NCBI GenBank assembly: GCA_947630755.1
Contig: CANRIU010000001.1
Location: 1 to 64,000 of the forward strand
Direction of reading: 5' to 3'
Length of the DNA stretch: 64,000 nucleotides
From: an uncultured Oscillospiraceae bacterium
GTDB taxonomy: Bacteria > Bacillota > Clostridia > Oscillospirales > Oscillospiraceae
The notes under the pieces are model-generated. The model was not told the DNA's origin. It was given only the letters and a program-made list of their open reading frames with translations, and searched no databases. Position numbers and translations under genes: made by a program. Numbering within the stretch: position 1 is the first letter of the stretch; every line of letters begins with the position of its first letter. Positions 43,599 through 51,703 of this stretch are shown here, piece by piece.

Positions 43599-44495
43599 TC
43601 ACCCGGCGCTGAGCGCCCAGATATTTTTTATCTGCCCGGAGAGGGTGTCGTAGCTCCATATCTTCTCTGTGTTCGCCGGGCTGTTGGGGTCGAGGATTGT
43701 GTAGCCGCCCTCGCTGATGCCCGTGAGGAGGATAAAGTGCCCGGAATCCGTGAAATCCCCCGGTCCCAGCACCAGCGCCACTATGTCCCCCGATGTGAGG
43801 CAGCCGTCGATGACGCTCTTTGACAGCGGCAGCTCCCGGGAGCTCACGCCCAGGGACTCCGCGCCCTCGGAAAACAGTGTCCAGGCGGTGCCGCTGCCGG
43901 GGAAGTAGTACCCGTTGCGGGTGGCAAAGTCCGCCACATAGAGGGGATTTAACGACGTGTCCCCCGTGAGGTATATCGCCGCCATGGAAAGGCAGGTGGG
44001 CCCGCAGCCCGTGAGGCCCAGAAGTCCCCCGGCGTACTGGGCGTAGCCCCACCGCCCGTCCCACTGGTAAAGGGCCGGGACACTGTCAAGGTCCAGATCT
44101 GACAGATCGATGTCCCCGGCGTCTGGAGCTTTCTGGTGCTCAAGGCACCCCAGGACAAAGTCCCTCGCCTCCGGGACCTTGTCGTATAGCTTCAAAAGGT
44201 CCTCCGGCAGGTCCTCCAGCTTCTCCGCGTCGGGTATCACCGCCCCGTCGTCGGAGGCGGAGCCCGAGTCCGAGGCCGGGGTGTTGTTTGCGTCGATACC
44301 GATATTTACGCTGTCCACCGGGCTTTTATTCCCGCCCTCCGGAGCCTTGTCCTCCTCAGGGTCCGCCTCCGGGGCGATGAGCTGGTGCTCGGGAAAATCC
44401 TCCTTCTCCCGCCCCCAGGGGCGAAAGAGCAGAATAACGCCCGCGGCTATAATGATAACGGGCAAGAGGCACCCGTTTTTTCTTCGTCCTGACAT
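43599..44495 (-). CDS. Membrane-anchored C39-like cysteine peptidase
   Basis: A 298-residue protein with an N-terminal helix (about 10-25) as membrane anchor, an acidic disordered linker (30-100) and a papain-like C39_2 domain outside the cell. Cys164 in LTGCGPTC, His253 in SGHFILLTG and Asp269 in YTILDP form the expected triad; QWDGRWGYAQYAG and GTAWTLFSEGAESLG are typical of the clostridial subfamily. ATG 44495 has GGGAGGG seven nt upstream, but that site is the 3' arm of a hairpin. It follows a two-component operon on the same strand by 89 nt. Substrate (bacteriocin leader, wall peptide or other) is unknown. Confidence 0.9.
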   Translation of the reverse strand: MSGRRKNGCLLPVIIIAAGVILLFRPWGREKEDFPEHQLIAPEADPEEDKAPEGGNKSPVDSVNIGIDANNTPASDSGSASDDGAVIPDAEKLEDLPEDLLKLYDKVPEARDFVLGCLEHQKAPDAGDIDLSDLDLDSVPALYQWDGRWGYAQYAGGLLGLTGCGPTCLSMAAIYLTGDTSLNPLYVADFATRNGYYFPGSGTAWTLFSEGAESLGVSSRELPLSKSVIDGCLTSGDIVALVLGPGDFTDSGHFILLTGISEGGYTILDPNSPANTEKIWSYDTLSGQIKNIWALSAG

Positions 44496-44502
44496 GAAAA
44501 TT

Positions 44503-44536
44503 CCCTCCCTTTGATGTGAGACATTGTAAGGGAGGG
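44503..44536 (-). promoter_or_regulatory. Hairpin that hides the ribosome site of the C39 peptidase
   Basis: On the minus-strand message, CCCTCCCTT (from 44536-44528) pairs perfectly over 9 bp with AAGGGAGGG (from 44511-44503), which is the Shine-Dalgarno of the gene starting at 44495. The loop is 16 nt. Such a structure would keep translation low unless melted or bound. Confidence 0.75.
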
Positions 44537-44584
44537 GTGTATCATTTATGACAATGGATTGCATCTAAGCTGTAAAGTTTTCCT

Positions 44585-45430
44585 CTACTGGGGCATATTT
44601 ACCCAGGTCTCCGCCATGACTATGTAGCCAAGGCTGTTGTTCTCGCTGCGCACCGTCACGGGCAGGAGGTAGTACTCCTCCGAATTTTCATAGTCTATGA
44701 CGTAGGCGGAGTACACCCCCTCGCTCTCTTCAAAGACGGAGTCGATGTAGACACCCATGGGGTCGAGAAGCCTGGTCACGGTCTCCAGCCTCCCGGCGAA
44801 GAAGGCCTCAAAAATCGCCTCTCTCTCCACGGTGTACTCCTTTATATTCCCCTTGCCGTCGGTGTAGACCCCCGTAACGGCCCCGTCGGTCAGGGAGTGC
44901 TCCGCGCTTTCATCGGGCGGTGGGGCTTCGGCTGACTCCTGCATGTAGTACTCCTTGCCGTATGGGTAGAAGGTCCGCCTGTACCCCAGGCACCAGCCGT
45001 ACTCGTCGTCGAGCACCAGCTCCACGTCGAGTGAATCCGAGTAGTACCCCACGTTCCACAGCACTATCGCCCCGCCGTCGGAGGTCAGCCGGAGCTCCGG
45101 GGCGATGGTCACGTCGTAGTCCTCCGGGTCGCTGACCACAAGCTCCAGCTCCCGCACCACCGAGTCCGCCGCCACTCTGGCGGTCTCGGTGGTGAAGACC
45201 CTGCCGCCCGTGAGGACGATGGATGTGGAGCTGCCGGAGGCGGCGGTCTGGAGCCTCTCCAGCGGGGAGAGGTCGGATATTAAGCTCAGCTGCACCGGGT
45301 CCACGGACACCGCCTCGGCCTCGGCGTAAAGCCGCCTGTCGCGCAGTCCGAGTATGAGGCTCGGCGTGAAAAAGCTCACCGCCAGCAGAAGGACCAGGAA
45401 AGCGATTATAAGGATGGATCTTCTCTTCAT
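44585..45430 (-). CDS. Membrane-anchored accessory protein of the two-component system
   Basis: A 281-residue protein of unknown family. One N-terminal helix (RRSILIIAFLVLLLAVSFFTPSLILGL) and an extracytoplasmic part rich in beta strands (VLWNVGYYSDSLDVELVLDDEYGWCLGYRRTFYPYG) ending in SLGYIVMAETWVNMP. Its ATG overlaps the stop of the histidine kinase as ATGA, so it is made in step with it. The arrangement resembles YycH/YycI- or other kinase-modulating accessory proteins, but there is no visible sequence kinship; role in signal input is inference. Contains a Pro/Glu insertion (AEAPPPDESAEH). Confidence 0.8.
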   Translation of the reverse strand: MKRRSILIIAFLVLLLAVSFFTPSLILGLRDRRLYAEAEAVSVDPVQLSLISDLSPLERLQTAASGSSTSIVLTGGRVFTTETARVAADSVVRELELVVSDPEDYDVTIAPELRLTSDGGAIVLWNVGYYSDSLDVELVLDDEYGWCLGYRRTFYPYGKEYYMQESAEAPPPDESAEHSLTDGAVTGVYTDGKGNIKEYTVEREAIFEAFFAGRLETVTRLLDPMGVYIDSVFEESEGVYSAYVIDYENSEEYYLLPVTVRSENNSLGYIVMAETWVNMPQ

Positions 45431-46815
45431 TCCGTCCTCCCCCCGTTAAGCTCCGCGGTGATGGATGTGCCCTTGCCCTCAACGCTTCTTATCAGCAGCC
45501 GCCCGTTGTGGAGCTGCGCTATCTCGTCGCACAGCGCAAGGCCCAGCCCCACGCCCCCCTGGGACCGGGAGCGGGACTTGTCCACCCGGTAGAAGGCCTC
45601 GGTTATCTTCGCCACCTCCGCCTCAGGGATGCCTCTGCCGTTGTCGGTGACGGATATGACGCAGCCGCCCTCGGTGAGCTCGCAGAGGATGAATATGGCC
45701 CCGTCCCCCTCCATTGCCTTTCTGGCGTTGTCCACAAGGTTTATTATGAGGGACTTCACAAGGTCCGGCTCCAGCATACACCGCCCCTCCCCCGCCCTGT
45801 ATCTGAGGGTTATGCCCAGGCGCGTAAGCTGCGGCCTCATCACCCGCACGACTCCGGTGACTATCGCCGCCGGGGATGCGGGGGTGAGCTCGAAGTCCCG
45901 CTTTTTCAGCATCAGAAGGTCCAGCAGCTTGATCGACAGGCTCTCAAGCCGCCGCCCCTCGGAGAAGATGTAGTTTGCCGCCTCCTGCTCCTCCTCCGGA
46001 GTGAGCATCCTGCGGCGAATCAGGTCCGCGTAGCCGATTATGCAGGTCATGGGCGTCTTGAGCTCGTGGGCGAAGGAGCCCATGAACTCCGTCTGCCGCC
46101 GGGCGTTCTCCTGGAGCTCCTTGATGTTCTCCTCCAGCCTTCCCGCCATGGAGTTGAACTCGTCCGCCAGGTCCTCCAGCTCGTCCCCGGATTTCACGGC
46201 GGCGCGGCTGGCAAGGTCCCCCTGGCCTATCTTCCTCGCGGCCCGGGTGAGCTTTGTCAGCGGCTGCGTCAGCAGCACCGCCATAAGCCACGACCCCGCG
46301 GCGCCGATGAGCACCGTCAGCACCAGAAGCCTCCGGTAGGTGGCAAGCTGCTGGTCTCTGAGGGAGTATATGTCCGAAATGTCCATGAGTATGAACAGCG
46401 ACAGCTTCTCCCCGTTGGCGCTCATGCACCCGGAGATCTGCAGATAGCTCCTGCCGCCCTCGGCCCAGTAGCTCACGGTGCACTCCCCGGGCGTGGTGTC
46501 CCGCTCCCGGGGACTGACGCCGGAGGTGTACAGCATCGTCTCCGGCGTTATGAGGCTCACTCCGTCCCACATGGACCTGTTCGAGCCCCCCAGCGTCCTT
46601 ATGGCGTCCACTATGTCCTCGTAGCCCGACTGGTTGGATATGGAGTTTGCCAGAAGCAGCGTGCCCTGCACGGAGTAATATGTGCGCAGTGCGGACTCCC
46701 GCTCGCTCGCCACCATGGAGTCGAAGGACGCGGAGACCATGAGGCTCCCGCATATGCTGAAAATCACCGCCAGCAGCGTCACCGCGCCGATGGTCATCTT
46801 GACCCGGAGCTTCAC
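45427..46815 (-). CDS. Sensor histidine kinase
   Basis: A 462-residue membrane kinase. Helices at about 8-29 and 163-183 bound an extracellular sensor of about 130 residues; HAMP 184-236 (LTQPLTKLTRAARKIGQGDL); dimerisation helix with His250 in SFAHELKTPMTCIIGYADLI; ATPase with N-box NLVDNARKA, G1 VTDNGRGIP and G2 GGVGLGLALC. Sits between response regulator and accessory protein with 4-nt overlaps on both sides. The sensed signal is unknown; surface-protein and peptidase neighbours suggest the cell envelope. Confidence 0.95.
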   Translation of the reverse strand: MKLRVKMTIGAVTLLAVIFSICGSLMVSASFDSMVASERESALRTYYSVQGTLLLANSISNQSGYEDIVDAIRTLGGSNRSMWDGVSLITPETMLYTSGVSPRERDTTPGECTVSYWAEGGRSYLQISGCMSANGEKLSLFILMDISDIYSLRDQQLATYRRLLVLTVLIGAAGSWLMAVLLTQPLTKLTRAARKIGQGDLASRAAVKSGDELEDLADEFNSMAGRLEENIKELQENARRQTEFMGSFAHELKTPMTCIIGYADLIRRRMLTPEEEQEAANYIFSEGRRLESLSIKLLDLLMLKKRDFELTPASPAAIVTGVVRVMRPQLTRLGITLRYRAGEGRCMLEPDLVKSLIINLVDNARKAMEGDGAIFILCELTEGGCVISVTDNGRGIPEAEVAKITEAFYRVDKSRSRSQGGVGLGLALCDEIAQLHNGRLLIRSVEGKGTSITAELNGGRTE

Positions 46816-47471
46816 GGCCCGACCTCCAATCGGTAGCCCACCTTGTGGACGGATACAAGCTTGTCCTCCCAGCCCACCTTCCGGCGCAGGCGCTGGATGT
46901 GCAGGTCCACGGTGCGGCTGCCCACGTTGTAGTCCCCGCCCCAGACCCGCTCATATATCGTCTCCCGGTAGAGCGCCGCCCCGGGGTTCCGGGCGAAGAG
47001 CAGCAGAAGGTTGTACTCCTTGTTCGTCAGCGGTATCTCCTCCCCGTCCCGGGTGACACGCATGGAGCGTGTGTCGATGGACAGCCCCGCGATCTCGATC
47101 ACGCTTGCCAGCTTGTTGTAGCGCCGGAGCACCACCTCCACCCGCGCCAGAAGCTCCACTATCTCAAAGGGCTTTACTATATAGTCCTCCGCCCCCATGC
47201 GAAGTCCCTGCACCCTGTCGTAAATGTCCCCCTTTGCGGTGAGAAATATCACCGGCACCTCCAGCGGCCTTATGTAGTCCATGAGCTCAAAGCCCGTGGC
47301 CCCGGGCAGCATTATGTCGAGAAGCACCAGGTCGAAGGTCTCCTTCTCCAATATGTCCGCCGCCGCCAGGCCGTCGTAGACGCAGGTGCAGTTATATCCC
47401 GCCTTTGTCAGGCTCATTTTAATAAGATTGGCTATGGGCCGCTCGTCGTCAACTATGAGAATTTTGATCAT
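46812..47471 (-). CDS. OmpR/PhoB-family response regulator
   Basis: A 219-residue regulator: receiver with phosphorylated Asp52 (LVLLDIMLPG), switch Thr and Lys in FLTAKGD, and a winged-helix effector (LTNKEYNLLLLFARNPGAALYRETIYERVWGGDYNVGSRTVDLHIQRLRRKVG). First gene of the regulator-kinase-accessory operon, ribosome site GGGGGAG. Its promoter carries three 11-bp direct repeats of the spacing that PhoB-type dimers bind, so autoactivation is likely. Confidence 0.96.
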   Translation of the reverse strand: MIKILIVDDERPIANLIKMSLTKAGYNCTCVYDGLAAADILEKETFDLVLLDIMLPGATGFELMDYIRPLEVPVIFLTAKGDIYDRVQGLRMGAEDYIVKPFEIVELLARVEVVLRRYNKLASVIEIAGLSIDTRSMRVTRDGEEIPLTNKEYNLLLLFARNPGAALYRETIYERVWGGDYNVGSRTVDLHIQRLRRKVGWEDKLVSVHKVGYRLEVGP

Positions 47472-47501
47472 TTGCTAAGCTCCCCCTTTGTTTCTGACGG
47501 C

Positions 47502-47534
47502 ATAATACATCAGCGCTGCATCAAATCTGCATCA
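47502..47534 (-). promoter_or_regulatory. 11-bp iteron box next to the -10 of the response regulator operon
   Basis: On the minus strand TGATGCAGATT, TGATGCAGCGC, TGATGTATTAT: TGATG recurs three times with a strict 11-bp step (plus-strand CATCA at 47508, 19 and 30 bases on). The last unit runs into TATTAT, a -10, and no good -35 exists, as at PhoB-activated promoters. Confidence 0.65.
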
Positions 47535-47546
47535 TTTGCGCGGCCC

Positions 47547-47575
47547 TTGCCATTTTCGGCAAAAAGCGGTATAAT
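47547..47575 (+). promoter_or_regulatory. Promoter of the small protein-HAD-DUF1294 operon
   Basis: TTGCCA (47547-47552), 17 bases, TATAAT (47570-47575). The spacer forms a small stem TTGCC/GGCAA with the -35. Confidence 0.65.
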
Positions 47576-47677
47576 CTGCTCATGAAGCGGCGGCAGTTAA
47601 ATAATTATACCACAGCCGGACAAAAACGAAAAGCGGCATAAGCTTAAATTAAACTTTAAAAATCTGGAGGTATGACT

Positions 47678-48019
47678 ATGGATGGTGTAAAATTCGGCAT
47701 CGAGGAATTTGATGCCATGGCTGTCTGTGAGCGCGGTCTCCGGGAGTGCATGGACCATATATCCATGGTGGGCAACGACCTTAACAGCATTGCAAACAAC
47801 ATGCCGGACAACCTTATTTTTCAGGAGTACAGGCGCAGATCCATGTACATTCTGGATACGCTGTGCCGCGTGAGGGAGGACATGGCACACCTTGTAAGTC
47901 ATCTGGGTGCGCAGATGCAGGAGTACCTGGACCTCGCAGGCAAAGTGTCAGGGGAGTTTTCAACCGGCGCCGACTCCGGCTGCGGCGGCGGGCCGGGAAA
48001 GGCGGGCGGCAATCCATGA
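47678..48019 (+). CDS. Small helical protein of unknown function
   Basis: A 113-residue acidic protein, mostly two predicted helices (VKFGIEEFDAMAVCERGLRE; NLIFQEYRRRSMYILDTLCR) and a glycine-rich tail with GCGGGPGKAGG. Size and helix-hairpin character recall WXG100 proteins, but there is no WxG and no ESX/T7 gene nearby, so I do not call it one. GGAGG is 7 nt before ATG 47678; ATG 47672 is too close. Its stop overlaps the start of the HAD phosphatase gene (ATGA), so the two are coupled. Confidence 0.75.
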   Translation: MDGVKFGIEEFDAMAVCERGLRECMDHISMVGNDLNSIANNMPDNLIFQEYRRRSMYILDTLCRVREDMAHLVSHLGAQMQEYLDLAGKVSGEFSTGADSGCGGGPGKAGGNP

Positions 48020-48867
48020 GCGCAGGCGGGCCCGTCATAGCCCTGATGTATGACTTCGACAAAACTCTGTGCACCAAGGACATGCAGGAGTACAGCTTCA
48101 TCCCCAACGTCAACATGACGGCGGAGGAGTTCTGGCGGGAGGCCAACGGCCTCGCCGTCGAGAAGAAAATGGACGGCATACTGGCCTATATGTACGTCAT
48201 GCTGGAGCGCTCCCGGGCGGCGCGAAAGTCCATACGCCGGGAGAGCTTTGTGAAGCTGGGCAGGGACCTGGAGTTCTTCCCCGGGGTGGAGAGCTGGTTT
48301 GACCGGATGAGCGCCTTCGGCGAGAGCCTTGGGGCTCAGGTCCGCCACTACATAATCTCCTCCGGCCTCCGGGAGATAATCGAGGGCTCCAGCATCTACG
48401 GCTATTTTTCCGAGGTGTTCGCCTGCGAGTACCTCTACGACGTGGACGGCGTGGCTGTCTGGCCCAAAAACGTGGTAAATTACACCACAAAGACCCAGTT
48501 TCTCTTCCGGATAAACAAGGGCGTCACGGACTTGAGCGACGACCGCACCCTCAACGAGTACACCCCGGAGGATAAGCGCCCCGTGCCCTTCCGGAACATG
48601 ATATACATCGCCGACGGCGTCACCGACGTGCCCTGCATGAAGCTCGTGCGGGTGAACGGCGGCTGCTCCATCGCCGTGTACCCCCAGGGCCGCCCCGGCG
48701 CGGCGGCGTCATTAGTCCGGGACGGCAGGGCTGACTTCATGCTCCCGGCTGACTACTCCGCCGACGGGGAGCTGGAGGCCACCGTCCGGGACGTGGTACG
48801 CCGGATGGTCATATCCGACTCCCTCATCCGCCGCAGCGCCATGCAGAGGGAGGGCGCCCCATGCTGA
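48016..48867 (+). CDS. HAD-superfamily phosphatase
   Basis: A 283-residue cytoplasmic hydrolase with motif I DFDKTLC (Asp13, Asp15), motif II Ser/Thr in YIISSGLRE, and motif III/IV in NMIYIADGVTDVPCMKLVR. The cap between about 35 and 90 is helical, as in the PSP-like group. Long insertion NYTTKTQFLFRINKGVTDLSDDRTLNEYTPEDKRPVPF. Substrate not predictable. Translated in step with the upstream small protein and overlapping the next gene by 7 nt. Confidence 0.88.
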   Translation: MSAGGPVIALMYDFDKTLCTKDMQEYSFIPNVNMTAEEFWREANGLAVEKKMDGILAYMYVMLERSRAARKSIRRESFVKLGRDLEFFPGVESWFDRMSAFGESLGAQVRHYIISSGLREIIEGSSIYGYFSEVFACEYLYDVDGVAVWPKNVVNYTTKTQFLFRINKGVTDLSDDRTLNEYTPEDKRPVPFRNMIYIADGVTDVPCMKLVRVNGGCSIAVYPQGRPGAAASLVRDGRADFMLPADYSADGELEATVRDVVRRMVISDSLIRRSAMQREGAPC

Positions 48868-49136
48868 TAAAGCTCCTCGCCGCCTATCTCGCCGCCGTGA
48901 ATCTTGCGGCCTTTGTGCTCTACGCCGTGGACAAGCGCAGGGCAAGGCTCAACATGTGGCGCATACCCGAGGCGACGCTCCTGCTGCTGCCGTTCCTCGG
49001 CGGGTCCCTGGGGGGATTTCTGGGTATGCGCGTCTTTCACCACAAGACAAAGCACCCGAAGTTCTATATCCTCCTGCCCGCGCTGCTCATACTGCACCTC
49101 GCGCTGCTTATGTGGGCGGCCCGCGCGCTTGCATGA
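48861..49136 (+). CDS. DUF1294 membrane protein
   Basis: A 91-residue protein with three hydrophobic stretches and the family core FVLYAVDKRRARLNMWRIPE followed by LLLLPFLGGSLGGFLGM and FHHKTKHPKF. Function unknown for the family. Third gene of the small operon, overlapping the HAD gene by 7 nt. Confidence 0.9.
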   Translation: MLIKLLAAYLAAVNLAAFVLYAVDKRRARLNMWRIPEATLLLLPFLGGSLGGFLGMRVFHHKTKHPKFYILLPALLILHLALLMWAARALA

Positions 49137-49174
49137 AGGACCGCCTGAAAAGCAGTGGACAGACAAATCCCCTC

Positions 49175-49209
49175 CCGTCGGCAAAGGCAAAGAAAGCCTT
49201 TGCCGACGG
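49175..49209. repeat. Perfect 14-bp hairpin related to the 54.4-kb element
   Basis: Arms 49175-49188 and 49196-49209, loop AAAGAAA. The same arm GTCGGCAAAGGC reappears at 54456-54467/54471-54482 with a different loop (GTT). Lies behind the DUF1294 gene and could act as its terminator, though the following sequence has few T. Confidence 0.75.
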
Positions 49210-49222
49210 CTTGAAAAGGCTC

Positions 49223-49251
49223 TTGTAAACCGGGGCGCGGTGGGGTATAAT
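49223..49251 (+). promoter_or_regulatory. Promoter of the MATE gene
   Basis: TTGTAA (49223-49228), 17 bases, TATAAT (49246-49251), 29 nt before the ATG. Confidence 0.75.
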
Positions 49252-49280
49252 CATGTGAACGCTTGCGGAGAGGTATTTTT

Positions 49281-50708
49281 ATGGCTTTGACCGGGAAGAG
49301 AGAAAACATCGGCTGGGGGGAGTTTTTGAGGACCCTGGCGGCTATTGGGATCCCCGTGGCGGTGCAGAACCTTCTGACGACAACGGCGTCCATGGTGGAC
49401 ACCATGATGGTTGCGCCCCTGGGGGAGAACACCGTGGGGGCGCTGGGGCTGTGCGCCCAGTTTTCGTCGCTGATGTTCTCCTGCTACTGGGGCTTTGTGG
49501 GCGGCGGCACGCTGTTCATATCCCAGTATTGGGGGGCGAGGGACGACGAGGGCATCGACCGCTCCTACGGCATGACCTGGGTGTGCATGATGAGCGTCTC
49601 GGCCGTGTTCTCCCTGCTTGCGCTCCTCGCGCCGGAGACGGTGATGGCGCTGTACACCGACAAGACCGGGATACAGGATTTAGGCGTCCGGTACCTGAAG
49701 ATCGTGGGATTTGCCTACCCGATGCAGGTGTGCTCCATGGCCATGAGCACGCTTCTGCGCTCCACGGAGCGGGTGCGCATACCGATGGCGGCCTCCGCCG
49801 CGTCGGTGGGGACGAATATATTTTTAAACTGGGTGCTGATTTACGGGCATCTGGGCGCAAAGCCCATGGGCATAAGCGGCGCCGCCCTGGCGACCACCAT
49901 TGCCGCGGCGGTGAACGTGCTGTCGATGTACCTGATGGCCTGGGCGAGGGGTTACAGGCACCTTTTTCACATACGCGCCCACTTCCGGTGGGCGGCGAAG
50001 CACACGCGGCAGTATTTCAGAAAGTGCTTCCCGATAATATGCAACGAGCTCCTCATCGGCGTGGGGAACATGGTGATAAACGTTACCCTGGGGCGGCAGC
50101 CGGAGGCGGTCATAAACGGACTTGCGGTGTTCCGCACGCTGGAGGGGCTGATAATCGGCTTCTTCGCCGGGTTCTCCTCGGCGGCGTCGGTGCTGGTGGG
50201 AAAGTGCGTGGGCGCCGGGGAGCTGGAGACGGCCTTCACCCGGGCAAAGAGGCTCACCTACCTGTGCAGCGCGTTTATCGGCACGGCCGGGGCGGCGGTA
50301 CTTGCCCTGAGGGGGCCGATACTCACGGCGATGGGGCTCTCCGGGGCGTCCTATGAGGCGGGGACGACGTTTTTGCTCATATACGTCTGCGTCTCGGTGA
50401 TAAGAATGGGCAACTGGATACAAAACGACGTCTACCGCTCCTCCGGCGACGCGGTGACGGGGACGGTGCTGGAGATAGCTTTCATGTATCTGCTTGTTAT
50501 CCCCGCGGTGCTGGCGTCCGGGTTCCGGTTCCACGCGCCCTACTGGGTGATATTCCTGTGCTGCTACATCGACGAGCCGATAAGGTACGTCATAATGCAG
50601 CTCAAGCTCTACTCCGGGGAGTGGATAAGACCCGTGACGGAGCAGGGCGTGAGGGCGCTGGAGGAATTTCGGAAAAACCACCCGCCGAGGCGCCCGGTCA
50701 GGGGATAA
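49281..50708 (+). CDS. MATE-family efflux transporter
   Basis: A 475-residue exporter with twelve predicted helices of the MATE/NorM fold, using Na+ or H+ to expel cationic compounds. Motifs: LRTLAAIGIPVAVQNLLTTTASMVDTMMVAPLG at the start, GLCAQFSSLMFSCYWGFVGGGTLFISQYWGA, and VGTNIFLNWVLIYG before the second half. ATG 49281 follows GGAGAGG at 7 nt; the frame open to 49263 has no site. Single gene with its own promoter; 68 nt to the next gene. Substrate unknown. Confidence 0.93.
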   Translation: MALTGKRENIGWGEFLRTLAAIGIPVAVQNLLTTTASMVDTMMVAPLGENTVGALGLCAQFSSLMFSCYWGFVGGGTLFISQYWGARDDEGIDRSYGMTWVCMMSVSAVFSLLALLAPETVMALYTDKTGIQDLGVRYLKIVGFAYPMQVCSMAMSTLLRSTERVRIPMAASAASVGTNIFLNWVLIYGHLGAKPMGISGAALATTIAAAVNVLSMYLMAWARGYRHLFHIRAHFRWAAKHTRQYFRKCFPIICNELLIGVGNMVINVTLGRQPEAVINGLAVFRTLEGLIIGFFAGFSSAASVLVGKCVGAGELETAFTRAKRLTYLCSAFIGTAGAAVLALRGPILTAMGLSGASYEAGTTFLLIYVCVSVIRMGNWIQNDVYRSSGDAVTGTVLEIAFMYLLVIPAVLASGFRFHAPYWVIFLCCYIDEPIRYVIMQLKLYSGEWIRPVTEQGVRALEEFRKNHPPRRPVRG

Positions 50709-50723
50709 TTTTGGCCCGGACGC

Positions 50724-50753
50724 TTGCCTGCGGAGGGGTATGTGTGGTATACT
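50724..50753 (+). promoter_or_regulatory. Promoter of the Cof-type phosphatase gene
   Basis: TTGCCT (50724-50729), 18 bases, TATACT (50748-50753). Confidence 0.55.
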
Positions 50754-50776
50754 TAATACTCCGAGGTGGCGGGACA

Positions 50777-51592
50777 ATGAAAAAGGTACAGATTCCGGAA
50801 AGCTTAAAAGGGAGCGGGTACAGGCTGCTGCTCTTCGACCTGGACGACACGCTGCTGCGCCGGGACAAGACCATATCCCCCGGAAATCTTGAGGTGCTCC
50901 GGCGGATAGAGCTGTCCGGGGCGGCGGCGGTGGGTGTCTCCACCTCCAGAAGCGAGAAAAACGCCGAGCCCTTTATCCGGGCCCTGCGCCCGGACGCCCT
51001 CATCACCAGCGCCGGGGCCCATGTCAGGGCCGGGGAGCGGGTGATATTCTCCGCACCCTTTACGCCGGAGCAGACGCAGAGGATAATCGGCGCGGTCTTC
51101 GGGCTTTTGGGACCGGGGGCGCTTATGGACGCGGACACGCCCACGGCGCACTACCGAAACTACCCGGTCACGGAGCATGAGTTCGCCGCGGGCTTTGAGG
51201 AGTGCGTGGAGACGGACTTCTCCCGCTTTTCCGGGGAGCCGCTGATGGTCTGCGCGAAGCTGCGCTCCGCCGGTGACGCGAGGGCGCTCACAAAGGCGCT
51301 GCCCTTTGCGGACATAATAAAATTTGTAAATTCCGACTGGCACAAGATAACGAAAAAGGGCGTCACAAAGGCTCTGGGCATAGAGAAGCTCTGCCGCGCG
51401 CTGGGGATCAGCCCCGGGGAGATAATCGCCTTCGGGGACGACCTTGCGGATGTGGAGATGCTGGAGCTCTCGGGCCTCGGCGTCGCGATGGGAAACGCGG
51501 TCCCGGAGGTGAAGGCCGCCGCGGACGTGGTTATCGGCACGAACGAGACCGACGCCATCGGTGAGCTTCTCAAGGACCTGTTCAATCTATAA
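50777..51592 (+). CDS. Cof-type HAD-IIB sugar-phosphate phosphatase
   Basis: A 271-residue cytoplasmic phosphatase: motif I FDLDDTLL (Asp21, Asp23), motif II SGVSTSRS-like, Lys in HKITKKGVTKALG, motif IV AFGDDLADVEML and the closing VAMGNAVPEVKAAADVVIGTNETDAIGELL are the Cof/YbjI signature with an alpha/beta C2 cap. Start ATG 50777; longer frames overlap the MATE gene. Typical substrates are sugar phosphates or FMN/PLP; none can be chosen here. Confidence 0.93.
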   Translation: MKKVQIPESLKGSGYRLLLFDLDDTLLRRDKTISPGNLEVLRRIELSGAAAVGVSTSRSEKNAEPFIRALRPDALITSAGAHVRAGERVIFSAPFTPEQTQRIIGAVFGLLGPGALMDADTPTAHYRNYPVTEHEFAAGFEECVETDFSRFSGEPLMVCAKLRSAGDARALTKALPFADIIKFVNSDWHKITKKGVTKALGIEKLCRALGISPGEIIAFGDDLADVEMLELSGLGVAMGNAVPEVKAAADVVIGTNETDAIGELLKDLFNL

Positions 51593-51625
51593 ATCCATAA
51601 ATCCATGGAAAAAGGGTGGTAAAAT

Positions 51626-51688
51626 ATGCTTAAGGCCGATCTTCCGCCGTCATGGCGCGGAGCAAACGCTTATTACGGTCAAAAATGA
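51626..51688 (+). CDS. Possible 20-residue leader peptide before transketolase
   Basis: ATG 51626 to TGA 51686-51688 encodes 20 residues (MLKADLPPSWRGANAYYGQK). GGGTGG lies 5 nt upstream, and the stop sits at the ribosome site of the transketolase gene (GAGGAGAG), a layout that favours coupling. No run of one amino acid that would suggest attenuation. Could be chance. Confidence 0.35.
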   Translation: MLKADLPPSWRGANAYYGQK

Positions 51689-51703
51689 GGAGGAGAGAAA
51701 AAA

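Noticed and set aside
47678-48019. WXG100/type VII secretion substrate
   Set aside because: Size and helices are similar, but the WxG turn is missing and no T7 secretion gene is in the window.
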